DNA of 64,000 bases from Holacanthus passer (Eukaryota > Chordata > Actinopteri > Pomacanthidae), in the NCBI GenBank assembly GCA_025331565.1, contig JAFREQ010000040.1:1071501-1135500 (forward strand). Reading direction: 5' to 3'. Positions within the stretch are counted from its first letter, which is position 1. The number at the start of each line of letters is the position of its first letter. Of this stretch, positions 13,561 to 25,225 are shown piece after piece. Made by a program: the position numbers and the translations under genes. The notes beneath the pieces are model-generated. The model did not search any database. It had not been told where the DNA came from and was given only the letters and a program-made list of their open reading frames with translations.

Positions 13561-16500
13561 CCACCCACTCTGCTCACACGGCTTAAAAAATACATAATAA
13601 CATCCTATTTGAGATCCATTAACACTCTGACCTCAATGAAATCTGGTATTTTAGACCTGAACCCAAATGGGACCCCACCTCATTCAGCCGACTCTCTCGC
13701 CGTCTTTGGAAAGTGAAAGAGGCAAATTCTGAAGTGCAATTTAGAAGGTTTGATTCACGCCTACATTCATGTTTGTTCCTTTGTTTGCTCAGAAGTGCTT
13801 TTAAGAGAACACCCTTTTCCAGGTGGAAAGGGCGCGAGGCAGGTCTGCAAACATGAAGTGTCAAACGACCAGAGACGCAGGTGGACATACGCTTACTGCT
13901 GGCTTCACGTTCACCATGATGTTTATGTGCCAGTGGGTTGTGTGGATCCAGTTCACCTCCGTATTTTCATAGCTGGCTTTCAACATAGATGTCACCTCTC
14001 GTAAAACACGAGAGCAAGATGATGTCAGCGCGTCCCGACCCGAAACAGCTGCTTCCAAAAACACGGCCTGTTGGAGAAATTAACAACCTTTCTGGGTAAG
14101 AACAGTTCACGCTATTGAGTCAGTGGAGGAGTTTGATTGCTGCGTAGCTTAGAGAAACAGGTAACATGTTTTTTACCTGTGAGTGACCTCTCCGTCAGAT
14201 GGCTGCTTTCTCTCTGCTTTCTAACTGATTCAACACTGTAATGGATGTATAAAGGTTTTGCAACATGCTGGGTCCTTTCGAGTGTATTTTTGTACAACCA
14301 CAGCGCAACTTCTGTTCTGGTTTTGCATTTATCATTTACAATTTTGGAGGAAATCTGATGCCATCTGTAAGTCTTTTGTTGTGTATCAGACAAAACATTA
14401 ACCGTCATTATTTACAGTCTTTCTTCTTCAGTTATGTACCAACACAATACTGTAATAATGTTTTGAATCAGTGGTTCAGATTTTTGCCTCAAATTCACCT
14501 TAATGTTCTGTTTGGGGTCCTGGAGAACCTGACCTCTGTGCAAGAGCTCAAAAAACAGTTTCTATCATTGTATCCACTTCATACATCCGTAGTTTTTGCC
14601 TTTATAAGAATTTCTTATGAACGCGATTTTGATTTTGTTCCAGAAGTCCTCCGCAGAAAATGATGCATTGCTCCTGTTATGGGTCTCAGTGGTCGGCTGT
14701 GAAACTGCTTTCAGTTGGTCAGTAGGTGTTGACAAGTATTTTTTTTAAAAGCACTACCTCTCTAAAAATCCCAAATAAGTCTGTTAGGATTTCTCTGAGT
14801 TTTACAAGAATTTGTTCACAAACCGGCCCAACAGGAACTTGGACCTCTCTGGAGTCTGACTGACCCCGAACATCATCGTGCATGATGTGTGTTTCTTTGA
14901 ATGATGTTTTGGCAAACGTGAATATTGGCTTATGTGTGACCTATATAGCGTGAAAGATTTTTGGTGTAATAGCAATGCTTTATGGTCATTCTGTCTCTAA
15001 ATGTGCAAGGTCAGTTTATGTTAGAGGGACTTTCACTTTTCTACACTGGGATTTAATAATGTTTATGGGACCCCAAAGAATGAAAAAGCAGAGCCAGTAT
15101 CAACAGAAAACAAGGGTTAAATATTGAGTTTAAGACTATGTGACATATACCTGCTGTTTTTTCTAGCATCAATCTTCATTGTGTGTTTGTAACCTAAAGA
15201 AATATGTTTCCTGGTTATTCGATGCCTGTTCCCCAAAATAAAATACGTTCGGTTTCTGCCATTTCCCTGTTTGAACACACACAGGAATTAAAGGTGAGAT
15301 TTATTGTGTTGGTGCTGTCAGCTCTGTGATCCATGATTCTTCACGCCCTCATTCTCCTGCTGTAATTCTCATATCAGCAGGTGAACTCATACACTTTTTA
15401 TAGCCGAACTGTCTGCTCAGCTCAACACGTTCTATAAGCAGCACATTTTCAGATAAGCTTCTTGTGTGCGCAGTCGCTTAGATGTTTTCATATTTTACTA
15501 TGATAACCATGTTTGACTTGTCAAAAGAGAAACCAAGTCGGAGGAGTTATGTCGGCCTCCCAGGGTTCTGTTTATTTCTGCATAGACTACGTTAAGTGAT
15601 GGACAGTTGGACGACTTGGATGCAAAGCTGGGATGGACACGGCAATAGATTGACATACATACAGTACATTTTATTTTTATTTCATATAAATGTACTGGAT
15701 AACAACCTGCAGACAAACAAACACATTCTCCATATATTTTTTTCCAAGTGAAAAAAAACATTTAAGAAAAATTTGGTTTTCAGAAGAAATTCAAAAGCAG
15801 ATACTGACTGTGGATTCCCTCACTATTCAAAATTGCTATCATCATTTCAATAGAAAATATTTAATAATCATATTGGTAACATGACACACTCTTTATTTCA
15901 TTGTCCCAGTTTTCATTCAATGTCTTTAAAAGACTGACAGCAGCGTCCTGCTCGACCTGCTGCACGTCTGTGTGCCGAATGAAGATATTGCTCCTTCAGT
16001 CGAGCCCGTGATCTAAAACCCTTTTTCTTGTGTCACCTGATTTCAGGTGCACGTCCCGACTTCGGAGCCTAATGCTAATAGAGACAAGTCTGTTTGATGT
16101 AAAACACAGCAGGATCTTTTTTTTTTTTTTTTTTTTTACAGCTGCGTCATGTGTCTGGAGCTTCATTTTAAATACTTTACACAGGCAGAGCTGCTCTGGA
16201 GGCAGAGTCAATAATGTCGGATTAAGACTCAGTGAAGAGGAGTTTGAGGGAAGGTGCTGTTATAATAAAGCATCTTGCTATTGCATGGCTACAGCTGGTT
16301 GGCAAACGTCCAGGTAAATACAAAGATGATCCTCTCAGGATAAACACATCATCAGTCTGCAGCGATGACTGATGCTGTTTTTCAGGTTCATGCTTTGACC
16401 ACAAGCTGATTAAAGCCACGAAACCTTTTAGAAATGGTTTTAGAATCCAGTTTGTATATTGATGTGGCTAAACAGCTGTGATTAACTGTGTTAGATGAGC

Positions 16501-19015
16501 ATGCTGGAGCAACATGTCGGTAATAGGATAAGAGAATAAAACCAAACTTTATAAATACATCATGCATCCGATGAAAATATGAGCATGTTGGACGTTGTCT
16601 GCTAAAATATTGTGGTTTTATTTCCAAATCTCTTTCTCATGTCTCACTGTGCTGTTTTTCTCCTGATGTTGTTTTTACAGTATTCCTGTCACTGCAGTTT
16701 CCTTTGTCTGGAAAGTACTTTGTGCTTCTTCACAGTGTAACTGTACTGTGGGCTCTGTGAGCTTTGAGCGCCACCCTGTGGTGTGTGGAGAATCCATCTT
16801 TTAAAACTTTAAAGAAATCTGTCAATGCAGGAAGATTATTTCAACATGTTTCCAACACAAATCAATCAAGATGTTTTTAGAAATTTGTGTCAGTAGTTTG
16901 AAAATAAGAGAATAAATGTGATCACAATACAAAAATCAACAAAAATAACCACTGATTATAAAAAGTTTCTTCCTGTCAGATTTTCTATAATGGAAAAATG
17001 ACCTTGTGATTTATTTGTGGTGTTGTCAAAAGTAGTAGTAGTGTCGTCAAACTCAGCCAGCGAGATTATTTTTCTTCATCATCTTTGGAGGGCTGAGCAC
17101 AGAGAGAGACATGAGGAGGGTCCAGATCGGACAGACAATCATTAGAAGAGACTGATGTGGAGTCAGTGGAGCAGCAAGCTGATGTTGAACAAGTCAGACC
17201 CAAAGATGAAAAGCCAATCCTTGATTTATAACAGTCGGAGGATTTGACAGCATCCTGCAAGACCTTCATGACGACAGTCCTATACTGCACCCAAACACAG
17301 GCATTGGTGAAGGTACAGTTGTGTATCCAAGGTAGACTGGACACTAGCACCCTCCAGTGGTATAGGACTAAACTGCACTTCATTGGATTATTCTTTCTCT
17401 TCTTTTCTGGCATTCCTTCTTAATTCTTCAAACTGGGACACAGTGTATTCAAACTATACATCGACTCTTACTTTCTTCAGCTTTTGAGGAAAGTTGTGTC
17501 CTGTAGCTCAACATATTCCAGCCAGCATTTTCTCAGAAACCTCTATCAGATAAAGCCTGGAAGGGGAAATAAATAATCTTGTTGTTGGTCTCTCCCAACA
17601 GACCCTTAAACCAAACTACTTCTTCTTTTGAGCTGTAAATTAGAGGCACCGAGGCAAAGATGATAAACCGCCCTTTTCTTGTACTGTATGTCTTTGACAG
17701 GGTGAGTGCTCAGGTGGCAGAGTGTGCTGATGTACCAGATGGTGGCAGTCTATGAATAATGCATCACAGCCTTCAGTCAGACAGGTCCAAGCTGATCCGA
17801 GGTCAGCTGAATGACACAGGTGTCCTCTGTGTGGCTCACGCTGAGCGGTGGGGCGGGCCACCCGGGGGCGAGCCAGGCAGACTGGCTCATGACGTGCAGT
17901 CCTCATGTCTGTCTCATTCAGGTCCTGCAGATGCTTTTAGAGAATTTTAAGTCTTTTGGAGTCACAGAAAAGATTTAAAGACAGACAGCAAGAATGTCAC
18001 CTGGCCTCATGTGTGTGTGAGTAGGTGGACTGTTGGAGGAGTTTGCATTCGGAGTTTTTACTGGAAACAATTGTGAAAATAGTGTTGGACAAAAAATTAA
18101 ATAAATACAAATTTGATGAACAATGAGATTTAAAAAAAAAAGTGTTGCAAGCTGATGCTAAACTGCTGGCTTTATTTTGCATGATGAAGCAGCTGAAGCA
18201 GCATGAAGAGAAAGGGTCAAAGTACAAACAGGGTTTAAAAGTCAAACAAAACTCATGTTAGGACTTGGCTCAAGGGCAAAGAGTTTTAAGAATATTTAAT
18301 AATATGATAAGTGCCAACTGGGGATTTTTGAGTTGTGGGTTGGGTTAAGTCTGCATGAGTGATGGTGTTGTAAGGTGCAAGACACAACATAAAAATAAAT
18401 GTAAAGCAGCACTAAGCCAAACAAACAGATGCCTATAGGGTGAAGAGAGAGAGCTGCAAACAGAAAACCAGAGCAGCTCTGCAGCCGGGCTTAAATAACC
18501 TGGGAACACAACGCGGCCCTCAGGTGTTTCAGGTTAGACTAACGACCGACCTGACAGGTGAATCACAGCTGAGTCATCACACACATGTTGAACATTTCTA
18601 GGTTCAAATGAGATATGAGTTGAAAAAGTGTAGGAAGGAGAATGAATAGCTGGAAAAGTGTAAGTGAGTAAGTCCATTTGCTTCTATAGTACATAACATG
18701 TGAAAGAGCAACCTGAAGAGAATCTGAAACTTAAAGAGCATTTGTGTGGAAAATATGCATGATATGAATTAATGTGTTAAAGTCCAGAGTTTCAAATGTT
18801 TCAAGATGAAAGTATGAAAGAGTAGATAAGAGTTGAGAAAGATCTATTGATTCATTTGAATGACAAAACATTTCTGGAAAACGTTGAATATTTCTGAAAT
18901 TATGAAATGAACGAGATTTGATCTTTGAGGTTTCTTCGTTGAAAAATGTGGCAGCCAATCAAATCCAACTATCCAACCAATTAGTACAGTAACAAGAAGA
19001 CAAGTATAAACTGTC
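13561..19015. other. Intergenic, no supported gene
   Basis: No recognisable exon. It holds a T-tract at 16117-16137 and an orphan minus-strand frame at 17066-17413 (115 codons, serine-rich end) that I cannot place. Confidence 0.55.
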
Positions 19016-19020
19016 AAATT

Positions 19021-19500
19021 TCAAGATTTAAGATTCAATACTTTATTGCCATACAACTAAGTTCGGAGGAATTTGCCCCAGTGAGCTCACGACAACAACA
19101 ATCACAACGAAACGCATAAAAACAAAACAAACAACAACACATAAAACTCACCCCATAAAACATTTCACACATCCATGGATGTCAGATATTAACAGTGCAA
19201 AATAAAAATAAAATGTCAGGTGCTTTAAACTACAACAGTATTTAGTGCTTAGATGATTCTTCAGTAAGCGCTGTTGAGAAAACGGGGTGACTTCGTTCTG
19301 ATGGTCTCGAGTCTTTTTCCTGAGGGGACAGTTGTTCAGAGCAGGTCGGCAGGGTGCCTGGAGTCCTGCAGAATTTTTAAACCTGAATGCAGCTCTCGTA
19401 TCAGAGACGGAGGTGAGTTTGCAGCAAACAACTCTGTCCAGCCGCTTCCTCAGACGAGCCGAGGAGATGCCAGAACACACAGATACACCGGTGGGGTCCA
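19021..19500. repeat. Possible interspersed repeat
   Basis: Begins with 'caagatttaagattcaatactttattgcc'-type sequence (19021-19050), a phrase I associate with a common fish repeat, followed by a GC-richer part with weak minus-strand coding character (19148-19501). Family not assigned. Confidence 0.35.
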
Positions 19501-19501
19501 A

Positions 19502-20051
19502 AAGTCTGAGGCTGTATTAACAAGGAAATTATCAGAAAGTGTGGAGATTGAAGGTTTGAAAAAGTTATGTCATGTACAGTGCACTTTTTCTAGGTCAGCG
19601 ATCAGATGACACTCAGGTGGATTCAATCAACTCATCAGAGGCTCATCCGAGTAGCTCCAAAACTCAAATTGCTCCCCATGAAAATAACTTAACTAGGAAA
19701 AATTCGATAAAATTAACCATACAAATGTGCTGCAGACACATAAGTCTATGCTGCACTTAGAGGCATAAAATCCAAACCTCAAAAGCATGAAACACTTGCC
19801 CACAAACAGGTGTTGAATTCCCCTGAATGACACCAACGCAGTATTTATTAATATAAATGTCAAGTCAAGCAAATTGGACATCATGTCTTTAGTCAATATG
19901 ATCCTTCTAAGAGGTGCTTTAACACAAGCTTTTACATTTACCAGAGCTCAGACAAAGGCTTATTCCACTGTCCCATTTTTGGAGGTAATACAAAAACAAT
20001 CTTGCATTTTTCTTTTTCCAATCTGCGACTCCTCTAGCACCTCTACGGAGT
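19502..20051. other. Intergenic, nothing recognised
   Basis: AT-rich sequence 3' of the glycosyltransferase relic; no exon, no clear repeat. Confidence 0.5.
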
Positions 20052-20392
20052 TCAAAGTGTGTCATAATGTTTCGGAGCCCATATCAGGCGAACGTCCCTC
20101 TTGTCACTGATACTTTGGTCCCAGCAGTACTGGGCGAGAGCAGCCGGCTCGGTTTGTGAAGCCAGAAGTACTTGTTGAGATGACTTTCATCGTGCCACAG
20201 AGCCTCCACGTCGTTCGCTTTGTCCTCCATGATGCTCAGGGAGCAGGTGTCTGTCAGATGCTTCACATTTTCCCACGGGCCTCCGAAGAGAGCAGCGTGG
20301 TAGTAGAAGTCTCCGGTTTCCATGAAAGCCTTGGATCTGGGGTTTCTGTCGTAGGTGAATCGCTCCTTTGGGAGTTTGTAAAAGTGGTGTTG
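20052..20392 (-). pseudogene. ABO/GT6-type glycosyltransferase fragment, truncated and frameshifted
   Basis: The minus strand reads HFYKLPKERFTYDRNPRSKA, then GDFYYHAALFGG, IMEDKAND and WHDESHLNKYFWLHKPSRLL. These are the C-terminal half of the GT6 family (ABO, GBGT1, GGTA1), which adds Gal or GalNAc in alpha-1,3 linkage in the Golgi. WHDESHLN carries the active-site Glu. After LLSP the frame shifts by one base (about 20131-20135); the other frame continues QYCWDQSISDKRDVRL and IWAPKHYDTL to a stop at 20052. The upstream half of the usual roughly 690-nt last exon, including the DxD metal-binding motif, is absent, and no acceptor is seen at the break. A relic is the best reading; an assembly gap cannot be excluded. 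Confidence 0.8.
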
Positions 20393-21111
20393 TTTGAAGA
20401 GAAAGTTACAGTAGCATCATCCTTTCTACAAGTAAGATGTTTTAAGTAAAGTATTTGAAGTTATAGATCAACTTATTCTAAAAAAAAAAAAAAAAGGGAA
20501 CCACAATTTTTCTGGCAGAGACATATCTCTGTCCATGTCACACTGATGTTGTCAGAGATGGGACAAACAGGAAGTGGCTCCTCTGAGGACGTTCAGCTTG
20601 GATGGGCGTTTTCGTTTGTCTTCCAGAGAGCGTTGACTATTTATGTTTTTTTGTATTAATTTGAATGACCAAGATAGCTTATATCAAATAGGTAGTAACA
20701 GTAATTAACAACAATTTAAGAGCATTTTACACCAACAAACTGTGTCAACTACACAACAGCATGGAACTAATGCATGAGAGATGTGAGTTCATCAGCTTTT
20801 ATAAAAGTGTTCATTATAAAACAAACATAAAAGTGTTTTGGATCAGCGATGCCGTTGCAGTGTGACTGAGAGAAAATTGTGCAATTACAAATTTGTCTGC
20901 GACGTCACGACCGTGGATTTATCAATCCAAAGCACAGCGATGAATAATTTTCAAAATGTGTTGACATTAAATTTCCTTGATTGATTTAGATCAGCGCAAT
21001 CATCTGACAAAGTTCTGGGAGGATTGGTCTTATGGTTTTTGTTGCACGACAACCTAGTGAAGAAAAATAAGAAAGAATAGTGAGAAGAAAAACCAAAGGC
21101 TGTGACTCTAA
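20393..21111. other. Intergenic, nothing recognised
   Basis: Contains an A-tract at about 20480-20494. The missing 5' half of the glycosyltransferase exon would be expected here but no convincing remains are seen. It also covers the likely promoter side of the secreted-protein gene; no clear TATA box can be assigned. Confidence 0.45.
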
Positions 21112-21320
21112 TAATTCATTCTGGAAGCCGACTTTTGTTGTGGTTTGATGCAGTAGTTTGCTGAAGGCGTTCGGTCAGACAGGACCAGTGAAAACATGTT
21201 AGCGCTCCTCATTCTTATCTGTGCTGTGATCGATGGAGGCCTCTCTGCACCTGTGCTGAACAGGTAGGTCTTCACTTCACTGACTGACGGCCTGTGTGGC
21301 CTCAGCAAACAGGCGACCGA
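21112..21320 (+). repeat. Tandem-duplicated first-exon segment, copy 1
   Basis: About 150 bp (from aattcattctggaagc through the exon donor) are nearly identical to 22412-22567, at an offset of about 1302 bp. Weaker similarity continues past the donor (gcctgtgtggcctcagcaaacagg versus gcctgtgtggcctttgacaaacagg). The sequence between the copies (21330-22400) is not itself duplicated. Confidence 0.85.
21196..21263 (+). CDS. Duplicate signal-peptide exon (distal copy)
   Basis: Near-identical to 22498-22565 (MLALLILICAVIDGGLSAPV, then LN; one residue differs, Ala10 for Val10). Start codon, frame and gtaggt donor are kept, so it could splice to the exon at 23207. No copy of exons 2 or 3 follows before the second copy, so it is either an alternative first exon or the remains of a tandem duplication. 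Confidence 0.6.
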
Positions 21321-21329
21321 GTGTTTTAT

Positions 21330-22400
21330 CCTGTCTTCTGATAGATGATGGTGAAGTTAAACAGGGGAAGGCCAATATATCTTTATTGATCATCAGTGAT
21401 CAAACCAAAATCCATTGATAGAAAATTTTGGAATTTATTGTTGGGTTTGGACGTCAGGGCTTCCCAAGATTTTGCAGGGACATTTTCTGTATTCAACAGA
21501 CAAAATGTTTCGAAGTGACACAATTTCACCCTTTTTCAACTCTCATCTACTCATTCATGTGTTTGGGTTTAAACTCAAACGCTTCATCAGATCGATTCAG
21601 CCTTTTCACGTCTGTCACACTTTTATACACAACTGCAGTTTTAAGATTCATGCAATTTTCAGCCTGTCTCAGATTTTTACATCTGTGTGTTGGACAGGAT
21701 GTTCAGAGCCAGAGTGGGTCGAGAGTAAGCTGTAAAAAAAACTCTCTTCTACAAATTTCACTATTTATACCTTTGTTTTACATCAAAATGTAGGAAATTT
21801 TACTATGAAATCAAACAGATCTATGGAAACAAACACTCAATGAAATGAACTCTCTGAGCCCGGACTCACAAAGCAGAGACCATCACATTGACAAGCTTTG
21901 ATTAACACACAGCTGATTGAGATGAGCTAATTAGTGCAGTTTGACAAACACATGTACAAGACTCAGACATCCACTTTCCCAACTCCTCATACTCGTCCAG
22001 CTGCTTGTTCATACAAAATTAAAGGCAGAATGTGTAGGATTTTCCTAAAAAACAATGTATAGGCTCAAAGACAAATCATCTCAATCATCACTAATGACCT
22101 GTGTTTTCGTATTTTGCAGTGTTCGGGACATTTCTGGGGGTCAACCTTTGGCCAGTGGGTGTGTAAAAGTTTTCATACTCACGTTCGTGTTTCACATTTT
22201 TTATACACAAGCTTTCATGCAACTTTTAAATCTAAAGTCTTCAGACTGTTTCAGCTACAAATTAAAGCCAACAATTCAGTTTTGCATCAGCTTCTCAACG
22301 TCCATTGTTCACGCTGCAATCGCCTTCTCTAGTTCAGTGTGCAGTTCTCTTTAAAATGGGTTTGAAGAGAAGGAAGTTTGAAGAAATACTTGAATTTTTT
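21330..22400. other. Spacer between the duplicated first exons
   Basis: AT-rich, single copy, without a second set of exons 2-3. Open frames at 21415-21793 and 22055-22354 have no protein character. Confidence 0.5.
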
Positions 22401-22411
22401 TGAAGACCAAC

Positions 22412-22665
22412 AATAATTCATTCTAGAAGCTGACTTTTGTTGTGGTTTGATGCAGTAGTTTGCTGAAGGCATTCGGTCAGACAGGACCAGTGAAAACATG
22501 TTGGCGCTCCTCATTCTTATCTGTGTTGTGATCGATGGAGGCCTCTCTGCACCTGTGCTGAACAGGTAGGTCCTCTTCACTTTACTGACTCTCTTCTAGT
22601 CAGTTTGCTGCTGTCACATTGCACCACTGTCGCCTGTGTGGCCTTTGACAAACAGGAGTGACCGT
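22412..22665 (+). repeat. Tandem-duplicated first-exon segment, copy 2
   Basis: Second copy of the segment at 21112. It carries a short insertion after the donor relative to copy 1, and is the copy nearest exons 2 and 3. Confidence 0.85.
22498..22565 (+). CDS. Secreted-protein gene, signal-peptide exon (proximal copy)
   Basis: ATG at 22498 opens 22 codons (MLALLILICVVIDGGLSAPV, then LN) and ends with AG before donor gtaggt. Upstream, tggtttgatgcag at about 22443-22455 looks like a splice acceptor, so a non-coding 5' exon may precede it. Confidence 0.75.
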
Positions 22666-23501
22666 CCAAGAATGTTTCCATGAAAAGACTGAAGGTGCCA
22701 CAAACTCTGACACACAAAAACAGTGTGTGTTGTTTGGTGAGGCCACGGTGAAGGTCCGACAGTGACTTCGGTCTAAAACTGCACTTCCCGATTTCTGTGT
22801 TTTTGGTCCGTCTTTGTCGGTTGACACAGAAGCGACTTTATGTTACTCTTTTGTTCAATGCAACTTACATAAAGTCCCTTCAAATTTGAAAGGAAACAAG
22901 CTGTTTGTCAAGTGCAACCTCCCAAAAAAACCTCTAAAAATGTGTTTGAGAGCTACGTCCCTTCACTCTCAAGGTTTGTCAGCTTGTCTATCTTTTTCTT
23001 TTGGATGATTTTAGCTATTTCATCTTCCATTAATACTTAAACTATGCATCTTAAAATATGCATTTTTTAAAAGTCAAAACACAGTAGTAGTACTGGTATG
23101 TTCCTTTCTCATGATATTGTCCATAATTGAATGTAAGCACAGACATTAGTTTGAGTTTCTGATACCTCTTCAATGTCTCGTTTCATCTGTTGTCTTGTTC
23201 TAGCAGAGCTGATGAGGGCACAGCAGAGTTACAGCTACTCTTTGACCCCGGCCTCCAGCATGTCGGCCTTACTGATGGTAAGAAAGCCACTCATCATCTG
23301 TATATGGTGCTTATCGAAGACAAACACTGAACAAAACCATCACTGATGCCAAAATCTTTTACTGGATTTACAGAGAACTTTCCATCTGTCTGACTGTGTG
23401 AATGTGTTGCTGCAGATTATGGTGAGAGGCCCCTCCCTCCTCCTCGGCTGCCTGGCACCGAAAATCCTTACCTACCTGATCTGGAGGATGAATACTACTG
23501 A
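22498..23501 (+). CDS. Small secreted acidic protein, three exons, unknown family
   Basis: Exons 22498-22565, 23207-23277 and 23416-23501 join in phase (2, then 1) into a 74-residue protein. Residues 1-18 are a clear signal peptide (MLALLILICVVIDGGLSA). The mature part is about 56 residues, without Cys or Lys. It holds LQLLFDPGLQHVGLTDDYGE, a proline stretch (RPLPPPRLPG) and an acidic, tyrosine-rich end (PDLEDEYY), a good setting for tyrosine sulfation. All introns are GT-AG, and AATAAA at 23578 lies 77 nt past the stop. I do not recognise the family. It points toward the 3' end of mapk8ip1, the position and orientation of C11orf94/FREY1 in mammals, so orthology is possible but unproven. Confidence 0.75.
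23207..23277 (+). CDS. Secreted-protein gene, exon 2
   Basis: 71 nt ending at donor gtaaga. It reads (R)ADEGTAELQLLFDPGLQHV then GLTD, with one base of the next codon. The acceptor is a NAGNAG (tagcag at 23201-23206); using the first AG (exon start 23204) keeps frame and only adds a Ser. Confidence 0.75.
23416..23501 (+). CDS. Secreted-protein gene, last exon
   Basis: 86 coding nt after acceptor ttgctgcag. It reads (D)YGERPLPPPRLPGTENPY then LPDLEDEYY and TGA at 23499-23501. Proline-rich and acidic, no Cys. Confidence 0.75.
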
Positions 23502-23577
23502 GAGAAACACAACACATCCTGATGCAAAACTATTAAGCTCATCTGTCCTGCATGGAATCACCTCGACAACATGTTCA

Positions 23578-23583
23578 AATAAA
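23578..23583 (+). terminator. Poly(A) signal of the small secreted-protein gene
   Basis: Canonical AATAAA 77 nt after the TGA, in ttcaaataaaaac. It supports the three-exon model as a real transcript. Confidence 0.65.
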
Positions 23584-23639
23584 AACACGATAATGATGAT
23601 GTGACATTATCCCAAGCTACTGGTGTTTTTTCATTTTTC

Positions 23640-23960
23640 AACAGTTTTACAAAGTGTTCCTGAGTCCATGTATTAATCTCCTTTATACAACCCTGTGTTT
23701 GACAAAGTGTTGAACCTCTCTCCATCCTCGCTTGTGAACGACTGAGTCTTTCCAGGATGAACCTTTCATACCCAATCATGATCCTATCACCTGTTAGCAA
23801 TGAACCTGTTTACCTGTGGAATGATCCAAACAGGTGTTTTTGGATCAGTCCACAACTTTCAGTCTTTTGTTGCTCCTGTCCCAACTTGTTTGAAACATAT
23901 TGCTGCCATCAAATTCAGAATAAGCAGATATTTACAAGAATCAGTGCATTGTAATAGTGA
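23640..23960 (-). mobile_element. MITE-like element, copy A
   Basis: Shares long stretches in reverse orientation with 61664-62060, for example tttgttgctcctgtcccaac (plus strand here) and tttcatacccaatcatgat. The phrase is familiar from a widespread fish non-autonomous DNA transposon, but I do not name the family. It begins about 60 bp past the poly(A) signal of the secreted-protein gene. Confidence 0.7.
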
Positions 23961-24969
23961 GTTACTCGATAACAAAAAAAAAAAGTAAAGAAGCAAGTCA
24001 TCTACAGTTTACTCACCAACTTCATTGCTGAGATCTTTGGATGCTGTAACATCACTGGAGTTGGAGTCTCCATGATCTGATGAGCAGTGACATAAATGTG
24101 TTTGTGTATACATGTGTGTGTGTGTGTGTGTGTAAGTGATGCCAAATTCAAGAATGACAGGACACGACGAGATCTGCATTAAAATTTTTAAATAAAGAAC
24201 AATTCACACCTAAAAAAATTCCAAAATAAAGAGAAATTTCACATACTACATGTTGAATCAATACAATGTCATATTTATAATTACAGATATTAAATTATTT
24301 ATTTATATATGGCATATCTATACACCCTTTGTATAGCCTCCGTTACATTTTCTCCTGTCTGCCCGATTGGCTCTTGAGAAGGGAACTCATATAAAAGTCA
24401 GTGTTGATCTCTTGATGTGAACACGATGGCTTTGATCAGCAGGAGCAGACGACTCATTTGTCAGATTTCTTTTTTTTTTTTTTTTTTTTGGAAAAGGAAC
24501 AAACCGTGGGGATCGGTGAGATGGCTGAACTGACAATATCCATGTCCTTCATGAGTTAATCTTTCTATTACAGACATTTTCTCTTCTGTTAAATATAGAT
24601 CACATAAAATAATCTGTTACAAAGTAGTGTTAGTGATAAATGATGTAGGAAGCACACTTTGTTTTCCACTGCAGAGCTGCTGTGTTGTACCCGTGCTGCA
24701 CCTGGATCATTACAACAGGAACGCAATAAAGTTATGAGCTGAAGATCGAAGGTTTCGGTTTGGTGGACACTGGAGGCCACATTAAGTTCATTTTAATAAT
24801 GCAGTGATGATTCCAAAGGCCTTTTCAGAGACACTGTGTTGTATCTACAGAGAGGACAGCAATGCACCAGGCATTAAAAAAATATTCAACTGATCTGAAA
24901 AGTTTTTCTCACAGGCAAGTCAGGAATTAACATCTTTAAAGTTTAAAATCTTTAGTCATCATTAGGCAA

Positions 24970-25115
24970 GTCAAGGCCCAGGTCTGCAATAACAATTATT
25001 TTCATTATCACTTCATTTGCTGGTTATTGTCTCGATTTATCAATTTGTCCATAGATGTCAAAAAAATTAACTGACAAAAACCCCAAAGTATTCACTACTC
25101 AACAAATCTCCTTGT
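24970..25115. repeat. Dispersed AT-rich repeat (cattatc...gattaatcaatt type)
   Basis: Resembles 26605-26830 and 34205-34450 (attattttcattatc, then cgatt-/tcaattt- words and caaaa.ttaactga). A common AT-rich fish repeat pattern; family not assigned. Confidence 0.45.
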
Positions 25116-25225
25116 TGAGGAGCAGGAACTGGCAACTGGCAACCTTACATTTTTACCTGAAAAGGAACTTTATGAATTATTAATTATCCATTGCCAATTA
25201 TGGCTCTGTCAGTCGACTAATGGAG

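Noticed and set aside
20156..20449. Plus-strand 97-codon frame
   Set aside because: Antisense shadow of the glycosyltransferase relic.
20500..20640. Possible further glycosyltransferase remains (TWTEICLC on the minus strand)
   Set aside because: Only a few residues resemble the W-x-[DE]-I-x-[LM] segment of GT6; too weak to claim.
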